Made by a program: the position numbers and the translations under genes. A stretch of 10,893 bases of DNA from Leptofilum sp965368765. GTDB taxonomy: Bacteria > Chloroflexota > Anaerolineae > Promineifilales > Promineifilaceae. Each line of letters starts with the position of its first letter. The first letter of the stretch is position 1. The stretch covers positions 1-10,893 of the forward strand of contig CBDUOF010000170.1 in NCBI GenBank assembly GCA_965368765.1, in the 5' to 3' direction. Below the pieces are notes generated by a model, which was not told where the DNA came from, searched no databases, and saw only the letters and a program-made list of their open reading frames with translations. Positions 1-5,671 of this stretch are shown here, piece after piece.

Positions 1-57
1 AAATGGGTCACTCTAGAATGTTTGCACTATCCTACAAAGTTAGGGACGGGTAGCATA

Positions 58-1116
58 TTAGCTATCCAAGCCGTAGCGCTCGGCAGCCTCATCTAAAATC
101 CGATTCACCAACGCCTCATACGTCCATCCCTCAGCCTTGGCCTCGATACACAGGTCAGAGTAATCCGGATTCAATCCGGGCAGTGGATTGATCTCCAAAA
201 TATAAGGCTTGTTATTATCATTGGCGTCCAAACGATAATCAACTCTGGCCACATCCAGGCAACCTGTTACTCGGAATGTTGCTGCCGTAAGCCAATTCAG
301 CTCATCTAATTGGGTTTCTGTCAATGGTGCAGGGCATAAATAATGGAACTCATTTGCCAGCTCAGTTTTAATGCGGCTTGTATAAATACCGGCTTCTTCT
401 GCTGGGTAGCGACTCATGTCTACCTCAAGCGGCGGCAAAAAGTGCAGCCCGCGTGAAAGCCGGGGCGCTTCTTCATCTTCTGGCACACGCCAGGCAACCG
501 GCGAGGCCAGATTGCCTACCACGCCAACCGTCACTTCACGACCATCAATGAATTGCTCGGCCAGGACCGGCTGGTCATACCGCTCAAACAGGCGACGCAG
601 CTGAACGCGCAGCTGTGCCTCATCCTTTACAATCGATTCACTGCTAACCCCCATTCCAGTCCCTTCGCGACTAGGTTTCACAAAAATCGGAAACTGCATT
701 TGAGGGTCCAGCGGCTCAATCACCCGCTCAAACACCTGAAAAGCCGGGGTAGGCAGTTCGTGGTAGGTCAACACCCGTTTGGTCATGGGCTTGTCAAGCG
801 TCAGTGCTAACGTGAGCACCTGAGAGCCCGTGTAGGGCAATCTGAGCATCTCCAAAATCGCAGGCACATGAGATTCACGCGAATCCCCAACATGCCCCTC
901 ACAAATGTTAAAGCAAATGTCTGGCTTCAGCTTGGTTAACGCCACGGCTAGCTGAGAATTCCCCTCTACAAAGGTCACTTCATGACCATTTGTTCGTAAA
1001 GCAGCCATAATGGCTTCGATTGTTGCCTCGCTGTCCAGGTCATCCCAGTGATCAGGCGACATTCCTGGCCAGTGGGGTGCATTTTTCTTAAGATTGGCTA
1101 ATACCGCAACGCGCAT
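58..1116 (-). CDS. D-alanine--D-alanine ligase-like ATP-grasp enzyme
   Basis: This 352-residue protein has the three-part layout of Ddl-type ATP-grasp ligases, which use ATP to join a carboxylate (as acyl phosphate) to an amine. Visible marks are an N-terminal subdomain ending in LPYTGS (93-98), LDKP (107-110), the ATP-binding VKPSREGTGMGVS (146-158; Lys147), AEQFIDGREVTVGV (186-199), and the C-terminal metal and substrate region with ARVDY (290-294) and EINPLPGLNPDYS (308-320; Glu308, Asn310), which matches the family's E-x-N-x-x-P-G signature. The usual N-terminal HGxxGEDG motif of true Ddl is replaced by CEGHVGDSRESHVP (72-85), so the substrate may not be D-alanine. No cell-wall gene lies next to it. 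A different dipeptide or amino-acid ligase is a good alternative. The ATG at 1116 begins the conserved MRVAVLANL strand; the ribosome site is weak (GGGAAAAG). Family is sure, substrate is not. Confidence 0.85.
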   Translation of the reverse strand: MRVAVLANLKKNAPHWPGMSPDHWDDLDSEATIEAIMAALRTNGHEVTFVEGNSQLAVALTKLKPDICFNICEGHVGDSRESHVPAILEMLRLPYTGSQVLTLALTLDKPMTKRVLTYHELPTPAFQVFERVIEPLDPQMQFPIFVKPSREGTGMGVSSESIVKDEAQLRVQLRRLFERYDQPVLAEQFIDGREVTVGVVGNLASPVAWRVPEDEEAPRLSRGLHFLPPLEVDMSRYPAEEAGIYTSRIKTELANEFHYLCPAPLTETQLDELNWLTAATFRVTGCLDVARVDYRLDANDNNKPYILEINPLPGLNPDYSDLCIEAKAEGWTYEALVNRILDEAAERYGLDS

Positions 1117-1138
1117 TGGTTTTCTTTTCCCTTAAACA

Positions 1139-1161
1139 ATTAGTGAACTAATCCCATTATA
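1139..1161 (-). promoter_or_regulatory. Promoter -10 and palindromic operator candidate for the ATP-grasp gene
   Basis: On the minus strand a perfect TATAAT lies at 1161-1156, inside TTTTATAAT. No good -35 box is visible 16-18 bases upstream. Just downstream, where transcription would start, sits the perfect inverted repeat ATTAGT-ga-ACTAAT (plus-strand 1139-1152). A dyad over the start point is the usual place for a repressor site, and its shape recalls MarR-type operators. The regulator is not in the window. Promoter function is inferred. Confidence 0.4.
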
Positions 1162-1162
1162 A

Positions 1163-1197
1163 AACCCCATTTTCGACGTCTGGCTGAAGATGGGGTT
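1163..1197. repeat. Inverted repeat AACCCCAT / ATGGGGTT
   Basis: Eight-base perfect arms (1163-1170 and 1190-1197) surround a 19-base loop that can add a further short TTC/GAA pairing. Read on the minus strand, the stem is followed by TTTT, so it looks like a weak intrinsic terminator, but no minus-strand gene lies upstream to be terminated. It also covers the place where the -35 region of the ATP-grasp promoter would be, so it could be a second regulatory dyad. Function unknown. Confidence 0.4.
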
Positions 1198-1381
1198 AAA
1201 GAAATGGTTATTAAATTATTGTGCAAAGTATAAGATAAAAGAATTTTAGTGTCTATAGAATCGATGAGCAATTTTTGTGGATAAAAACGTGACGGTTCTT
1301 ATGGTCTCATCAAAGTTGAACCCGCTCGTCAAACCGCCTAGAATTGCAGCCACTATCAACATCAAAGGATTCCGAAATTCT

Positions 1382-2071
1382 ATGAAAGACAAAACATTAA
1401 TCGGTGGCATTGTTGTCATGGTTGTGGGAGTTGTCCTTATTGGCGTGGTTTGGTTGCTATTCCTGAGACCCACGGTGACGCCTACAGCACCGCTCCAAGC
1501 GATTCCAGTAACGATTGACGGCAACGCCAGCAACTTCACGACGTTTGAGATCACATCCGCCGAGTCTGAGGTCACGTTCCAGCTGAATGAAACCTTGCGT
1601 GGCCTGCCCACAACCGTAGTGGGCGGCAGTCGGGAGATTGCAGGACAAATCGCCATCAACTTTGATGATGTGCCGGAAAGCCTGGTTGGCCCAATCCTTA
1701 TCAATGCGCGCACGCTAGCTACAGAGAACACCTTTAGAAATAACGCTATCCATAATTTCATTTTAGATACTGAGGTGCATGAACTTATCATGTTCAGGCC
1801 AACAGAAATCAACGGATTGCCAGCTTCGGTCATTTCAGGCGAACCAGTGACCTTCCAAATTAAAGGTGAGTTAACGATTAGAGATGTTAGCCAAGTGGTT
1901 ACATTCAATACAACGGTTACGCTAAACGGCCGTACAGAATTGCTTGGATTTGCGTCAGCTCAAATCACACGCTCTGACTTTGCCTTACAAATTCCGAGTG
2001 CCCCTGGGGTAGCCAATGTGAGTGAAGACGTCGTACTGACCATCTCCTTTACAGCATTCCCACTCGAGTAA
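1382..2071 (+). CDS. YceI-like family protein with N-terminal membrane anchor
   Basis: From the ATG at 1382 this is a 229-residue protein. It opens with a short basic stretch (MKDK) and a hydrophobic segment (about residues 5-28) that would act as signal anchor or uncleaved signal, so the rest faces outside the cytoplasm. The remainder fits the YceI lipocalin-like fold, which binds isoprenoid-type lipids in studied members: VTFQLNETLRG, GQIAINFDDVP, ATENTFRNNAIHNFILD, the strand LTIRDVSQVVTF and a final TRSDFALQIP. An earlier in-frame ATG at 1277 would add 35 residues ahead of the hydrophobic segment. The 1382 start is preferred because AAAGGA stands at 1364-1369 and because it puts the anchor at the N-terminus. 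It is a single-gene unit between a divergent ATP-grasp gene and a small-RNA locus. Its ligand cannot be told. Confidence 0.75.
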   Translation: MKDKTLIGGIVVMVVGVVLIGVVWLLFLRPTVTPTAPLQAIPVTIDGNASNFTTFEITSAESEVTFQLNETLRGLPTTVVGGSREIAGQIAINFDDVPESLVGPILINARTLATENTFRNNAIHNFILDTEVHELIMFRPTEINGLPASVISGEPVTFQIKGELTIRDVSQVVTFNTTVTLNGRTELLGFASAQITRSDFALQIPSAPGVANVSEDVVLTISFTAFPLE

Positions 2072-2127
2072 AATGGCGCGATTTTTTCTATAGCCCGCGT
2101 GCCGTCTGAGGTAAGAATGAGTGCGGG

Positions 2128-2156
2128 GTGACAAAATTAAAAAAATTGTGTAAAAT
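2128..2156 (+). promoter_or_regulatory. Sigma-70-type promoter for the small RNA
   Basis: A -35 box GTGACA (2128-2133) and a -10 box TAAAAT (2151-2156) are separated by exactly 17 bases of A/T-rich DNA. Transcription would begin at about 2163. No protein-coding frame follows on this strand before the terminator at 2348-2386, so the promoter seems to serve a non-coding RNA. Confidence 0.6.
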
Positions 2157-2162
2157 TAAAGT

Positions 2163-2386
2163 AGCTCGATTAGACTAGACCTGAGGAAAGAACTCCTCCC
2201 CCAAACTGGCACGAGAGAAACGCGACTGGAACAAGCTGATCGAGCTTACAGCAATGCCGTCGGCGAAAGCCACCCTCCTCCTCAGGTTTTTGGCAAACGC
2301 TGGATCGCTCGGTGCACACCCCTCCTGGTGCATGAGCAAACAACAAGGAGCCACTCTCTTTTCATAAGGGAGTGGCTCTTTTTTTT
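2163..2386 (+). ncRNA. Candidate small structured RNA, about 220 nt, family not recognised
   Basis: This stretch fills the 390-base gene-free gap between the YceI-like and TSUP genes. It has a promoter at 2128-2156 and a strong terminator at 2348-2386, and no plausible reading frame. Possible pairings: AGCTCGAT (2163-2170) with ATCGAGCT (2239-2246); ACCTGAGGA (2179-2187) with TCCTCAGGT (2279-2287), which crosses the first and so would form a pseudoknot or a switch; a local hairpin GAGGA/TCCTC (2183-2197) competing with the second; GGC-GAAA-GCC (2262-2271); and a stem GCTC..TGCAC / GTGCA..GAGC (2307-2337) whose loop is ACCCCTCCTG. Three CU-rich runs (2193-2202, 2273-2283, 2319-2326) resemble anti-Shine-Dalgarno sequence. 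It does not look like 4.5S/SRP RNA, tmRNA or RNase P RNA. A 6S-like RNA was considered but the ends do not pair. A trans-acting regulatory RNA is inferred. Confidence 0.55.
2348..2386 (+). terminator. Rho-independent terminator
   Basis: GAGCCACTC (2348-2356) pairs perfectly with GAGTGGCTC (2370-2378), with up to two further pairs inside, around a short A/T-rich loop. Eight T residues (2379-2386) follow. There is no T-run on the other side, so it works in the plus direction only, ending the small RNA. The rest of the gap (2387-2461) shows nothing clear. Confidence 0.9.
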
Positions 2387-2461
2387 GCCAATATTGACGT
2401 CTGCTTTTACGCGCGGTGCGCTATCTATTCACAGGTTTTCTTGCCTGGCATAATAGCACTA

Positions 2462-3238
2462 TTACTGAAACAGTTGCCCAATCCAACTAAAAATGCCGAG
2501 TAAATTTGCCGCCGAAATCGTAACGACGGCAATGAGAAGCCAGCGAACGAAGTTGGCGCCTCGTTCAACCGCCATCCGTGCTGCCGCCCAGGCTCCCAGC
2601 GAATTACCCACGGCTAAAATGAGCCCGAGTCCCCACAACACCTGCTCATTCAGCACAAAAACGATTAGCGATGAAATGGTAAATGCCAACACAATAAGCA
2701 CCTTCACGGCGTTAGCCCGAACTAAATCATAGCCGATGCCCAATACCAACCCGGCCAACAAGAAGATGCCGACACCAGCCTGCAAAAAGCCGCCATACAT
2801 GCCAATGAAGAAAAAGATGATAAGCTGAAGCAAAGACGGCCGTTCTGACATCTGCTCCAATTCGCCCTGTAACCACCGTTTAGGGCGTAACAGAATGACA
2901 AAGAGCATAACGACCATAAGCACACCGATCGCCTGGCGCATCAACGTTTCATTCAGGCCCACGGCAATCTGGGCACCAATTATCGAGCCGAGAATGGCGG
3001 GTACCGATAGAATTAGCCCGCCCCGTACATCCAGCACTTTCTGTCGCTGAAAACTGCCAACGGATACAATATTTTGAAACAGCACGCCTACTCGATTGGT
3101 GCCGTTGGCCACCGTGGCGGGAATGCCTAAAAAGATAAGCAGCGGCAGCGTGATGAGGGATCCGCTGCCTGCAAGCGTGTTGATAAATCCAGCCCCAAAC
3201 CCAGCGGCCAATACTGCTAAATAGATATACCATGCCAT
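2462..3238 (-). CDS. TSUP (TauE/SafE) family membrane exporter
   Basis: This is a very hydrophobic protein of 258 residues, built as two related halves as in the TauE/SafE family, whose members move sulfite, organosulfonates or other small anions across the inner membrane. The first half carries the family signature GFGAGFINTLAGSGSLITLP (residues 13-32 from this start) followed by GIPATVANGTNRVG; the second half repeats it loosely with GMYGGFLQAGVG. About eight membrane segments can be drawn, and a polar loop (PKRWLQGELEQMSERPS) joins the halves. The start at 3238 is chosen over the upstream in-frame ATG at 3265 because AGGAG (minus strand, 3251-3247) stands 8 bases before it. It is divergent from the hydantoinase gene; a link between the two, such as moving an anion from the same pathway, is only a guess. 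The substrate cannot be inferred. Confidence 0.85.
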   Translation of the reverse strand: MAWYIYLAVLAAGFGAGFINTLAGSGSLITLPLLIFLGIPATVANGTNRVGVLFQNIVSVGSFQRQKVLDVRGGLILSVPAILGSIIGAQIAVGLNETLMRQAIGVLMVVMLFVILLRPKRWLQGELEQMSERPSLLQLIIFFFIGMYGGFLQAGVGIFLLAGLVLGIGYDLVRANAVKVLIVLAFTISSLIVFVLNEQVLWGLGLILAVGNSLGAWAAARMAVERGANFVRWLLIAVVTISAANLLGIFSWIGQLFQ

Positions 3239-3271
3239 TGCCAAGACTCCTGAGTCGATGCACACTCGTTT

Positions 3272-3307
3272 ATGCAGCTACATTTTTGCTGCATTTATCT
3301 GATTATA
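3272..3307 (-). promoter_or_regulatory. Promoter -10 and inverted repeat ahead of the TSUP gene
   Basis: A perfect TATAAT stands on the minus strand at 3307-3302, again within TTTTATAAT as at 1164-1156, and again without a clear -35. Directly downstream, at the expected transcription start, is the inverted repeat ATGCAGC / GCTGCAT (3272-3278 and 3288-3294, 9-base spacer). It could be an operator or a hairpin at the 5' end of the message, about 20 bases before the AGGAG ribosome site. Role inferred. Confidence 0.4.
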
Positions 3308-3376
3308 AAACGTCTGCGAAATTGTGCGATCTGATTGGCCTTTTACGGCCGTTTAGATTCGTCCGTTTGGATCATT

Positions 3377-3392
3377 CATGATAAAAATCATG
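3377..3392. promoter_or_regulatory. Inverted repeat CATGAT-AAAA-ATCATG upstream of hydantoinase
   Basis: A perfect 6+4+6 dyad lies 33 bases before the hydantoinase ATG, in the divergent intergenic region. It is a plausible operator. No convincing -35/-10 pair for the hydantoinase gene could be placed around it. One ACGGCCGT palindrome (3345-3352) also lies here, the only copy outside coding sequence. Confidence 0.3.
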
Positions 3393-3424
3393 TCATAAAT
3401 AGTAGAATGTCAGGGGGCACGCAG

Positions 3425-4789
3425 ATGTACGATTTGGTAATAAAAGGGGGGACGGTGGTTACGGCCGTTTCCACATTCCCGGCAGATGTTGGCATTAATG
3501 ACGAAACGATTGCCGCTGTTGGGCAAAATCTTGTTGGAAAAGAGACTCTGGACGCTACCGGCATGCTGGTCACCCCCGGCGCCGTGGACATGCATGTTCA
3601 CCTACAAATGCCCATTGGCAACTTTACCTCCACAGACGATTTTTACAGCGGAAGCCGCGCCGCAGCATTCGGGGGCACCACCACGGTTGTTGATTTTGTA
3701 GAAACCCAGCCAGACCAAACCATGACAGAGGCCATCGCTGCCCGCCGCTCCCTGGCGGACGCAAACGTCGTGATCGATTATGGCTTGCATATGACCATCG
3801 GCCCCGGCGACATGGCCAAGCTGGACCAATTATCTGAAGCATTTGCCGCGGGCTGCACCAGTTTCAAGCTTTACATGGCTTACGGGTTACGCTTACGCGA
3901 TAATGAATTGCTCCGGGCGTTAACGGCCGTTCGCGATGTGGGCGGAATTCCTGTCGTTCATGCAGAAAATTGGGATGTGATTGGAGAATTGGTCGCACAA
4001 AACATTGCCGCGGGACGCACGTCGCCCCGCTGGCACCCACGCAGCCGCCCTGCCCTGCTTGAAGCCGAAGCCACCGGACGCGTCATCGACATCGCCACTT
4101 TTGTCGGTGTGCCGCTGCATATTTTCCACGTATCCTGCGGTGAAACCGTAGCGCGCATTGCCGCTACCCGCAAACAAGGCTTGCCGGTCACCGGGGAAAC
4201 CTGCCCGCAATATTTGTTCCTGACCTGGGATGCTTACGACGCGCCAGGGGTCGTCGGCGCGCTGCCGGTTTGCTCCCCTCCAATTCGGGATAGTGCGGCA
4301 CAAACGGCGCTCTGGCAAGCGCTCATTCGTAACGATCTGCAAATTGTCACCACAGATCACTGCCCCTTCACCGTTGAGGAAAAGGCGACTGGACTGGAAA
4401 ACTACAGCCAAATCCCTGGCGGCGTACCATCGATTGAAATGCGCTTTGCTGCGCTGTATTCACACGGCGTTCGCCCGGGCTGGCTGAGCTTGTCACAGTG
4501 GGTGGCACAATGCTGTACCAATCCAGCCAAATTAATGGGGCTGGCCAAAAAGGGCGACATCGCGGTGGGGTATGATGCCGATTTGGTCATTTTTGATCCC
4601 GAAGCGAGACGCACGATCACCCCGGCAACCCTCCACGAGACGGCAGGCTGGACACCCTACGACGGGCTAGCGCTGCAAGGCTGGCCACAAACCACGCTCA
4701 GTCGGGGCAAAATCATTGTGCAAAATGGGGAATTCTTGGGTAAGCAGGGAAACGGCCGTTTTGTGCATCGCACCCAGGCCAATTTATAG
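3425..4789 (+). CDS. D-hydantoinase / dihydropyrimidinase family amidohydrolase
   Basis: This 454-residue protein belongs to the cyclic-amidase branch of the amidohydrolase superfamily, which opens hydantoin or dihydropyrimidine rings to N-carbamoyl amino acids in the cytoplasm. The binuclear metal site is complete: MHVHLQ gives His57 and His59; SFKLYMAYG (146-154) gives the lysine that becomes carboxylated (Lys148); VVHAEN gives His179; LHIFHVS gives His235; and TTDHCPF gives Asp311. GETCPQYLFLT (257-267), SPPIRD (284-289) and IPGGVPSIEMR (330-340) are also typical. Length is normal for the family. The start at 3425 gives the standard MYDLVIKGGTVV opening, with AGGGGG at 3412-3417 seven bases ahead; in-frame ATGs at 3335 and 3407 are less likely. 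No N-carbamoylase or racemase gene adjoins it, so which ring it opens is open; allantoinase and phenylhydantoinase-like roles are alternatives. Confidence 0.9.
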   Translation: MYDLVIKGGTVVTAVSTFPADVGINDETIAAVGQNLVGKETLDATGMLVTPGAVDMHVHLQMPIGNFTSTDDFYSGSRAAAFGGTTTVVDFVETQPDQTMTEAIAARRSLADANVVIDYGLHMTIGPGDMAKLDQLSEAFAAGCTSFKLYMAYGLRLRDNELLRALTAVRDVGGIPVVHAENWDVIGELVAQNIAAGRTSPRWHPRSRPALLEAEATGRVIDIATFVGVPLHIFHVSCGETVARIAATRKQGLPVTGETCPQYLFLTWDAYDAPGVVGALPVCSPPIRDSAAQTALWQALIRNDLQIVTTDHCPFTVEEKATGLENYSQIPGGVPSIEMRFAALYSHGVRPGWLSLSQWVAQCCTNPAKLMGLAKKGDIAVGYDADLVIFDPEARRTITPATLHETAGWTPYDGLALQGWPQTTLSRGKIIVQNGEFLGKQGNGRFVHRTQANL

Positions 4790-4825
4790 CCCAGTAAATT
4801 CAAGGCAACACACTAGCTCAGTTGG

Positions 4826-4938
4826 AATGGTCTGGGCCCTAGCATTTGTAACCTGAACCAGTTATGAAGCTCAATAGGCTTAAACTGAACGCAAGATTGA
4901 GCGATTGACTCCGACATTACGACCTCAACCAGACCATT
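4826..4938. repeat. Nested inverted repeats in the convergent intergenic region
   Basis: Outer arms AATGGTCTGG (4826-4835) and CCAGACCATT (4929-4938) are perfect over 10 bases; inner arms GCTCAAT (4869-4875) and ATTGAGC (4896-4902) are perfect over 7 bases and lie inside them. The right outer arm falls in the last codons of the phosphopantetheinyl transferase, so the structure would form in that gene's 3' end. There is no T-run, so it is not an intrinsic terminator. It could be a message-end structure or a remnant of a small palindromic element. No other gene is seen in 4790-4924. Confidence 0.45.
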
Positions 4939-5671
4939 GCCAGGTTTTTAACTCCCAATCTTGCCCCTCAGCAATGACGGCCCCAGCGTAGCCTGTGGCT
5001 GGTTCTAAATTGAGAAGTTTCCAGCGGGCGGCGGCTTTTTGGCTACCTTGCACCTGCAACAATGCAGCAGGGTCACCTGGTTTTAGCGTTACGTCGAAGG
5101 AGTCGAGCGGACAGGACAGGCCTTCGCCAATGACCTTGATAAAGGCCTCTTTGCGGGTCCAGCAGTTGAAGAACGCCTGGGGCTTTTGCGCAGCGGGAAC
5201 GGCCGTAAACTCCGCCACCTCATTTTTAGAGAAAAACCGCTCCGCTATTTGTTCTCCATCGTCCAACGGCCGTACTTGTTCAATATCCACCCCTACTTCC
5301 CGATTACGAGCAAAGGCCAGCAGGGCGATGCCCTGGGCATGAGACAGGTTAAACCGCACATTTGATCCCAACTGAGCTGCCAACGCAGGCTTGCCGTGTT
5401 CGCCATAGGCAAACTCGATTTGTTCAGCGGGTCGTTGCAAATAGTGCCCCAACAGCTGGCGCAGCAAGCCGCGCGCCACAACATAGTGGTTACGGTCGCG
5501 ATCAAAGTAAAAACGTTTGGCGCGTTCCTGCTCATCGGCAGCCAAATGCTGCCACAGACGATCTCGCAAAGCTTGTGGACGATTTAGCGAAGCAACCCAG
5601 ACATGCAGCTCAGACTCGGCAAGCGTTGGCTTTGTGGGGGGATAAGGCCAGGTTGATCGAAATGCGCTCAT
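4925..5671 (-). CDS. Sfp/Gsp-type 4'-phosphopantetheinyl transferase
   Basis: This 248-residue enzyme would move the phosphopantetheine arm of coenzyme A to the conserved serine of carrier domains, here most likely those of the synthetases encoded just upstream. Visible family motifs are FYFDRDRNHYVVARGLLR (54-71), FNLSHAQG (107-114), GVDIEQVRP (127-135; Mg-binding Asp129 and Glu131), and FNCWTRKEAFIKVIGEGL (168-185; Glu175, Lys179). Length fits the Sfp subfamily, which serves secondary metabolism, rather than the short AcpS type. Its ATG overlaps the stop codon of the thioesterase frame as ATGA (5671-5668), so it is last in the operon and probably translationally coupled. The stop lies in a nested inverted repeat. 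All key residues are present, so it looks active even though the gene before it is split. Confidence 0.92.
   Translation of the reverse strand: MSAFRSTWPYPPTKPTLAESELHVWVASLNRPQALRDRLWQHLAADEQERAKRFYFDRDRNHYVVARGLLRQLLGHYLQRPAEQIEFAYGEHGKPALAAQLGSNVRFNLSHAQGIALLAFARNREVGVDIEQVRPLDDGEQIAERFFSKNEVAEFTAVPAAQKPQAFFNCWTRKEAFIKVIGEGLSCPLDSFDVTLKPGDPAALLQVQGSQKAAARWKLLNLEPATGYAGAVIAEGQDWELKTWQWSG

Noticed and set aside
1246..1908. Open frame of 220 codons on the minus strand.
   Set aside because: Low-complexity shadow of the YceI-like gene, rich in Thr, Ser and Val; no motif and no ribosome site.
2163..2386. Riboswitch for a downstream gene.
   Set aside because: The next gene lies on the opposite strand and the element ends in its own terminator, so there is no gene in cis to control.
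3920..4411. Open frame of 163 codons on the minus strand.
   Set aside because: Shadow of the hydantoinase gene, which carries all catalytic residues on the other strand.
4812..4880. tRNA-like stretch: CTAGCTCAGTTGG resembles a D-arm.
   Set aside because: The D-stem partner GAGC is missing at the right place, there is no convincing anticodon arm and no GGTTCRA T-arm, and no acceptor stem pairs.
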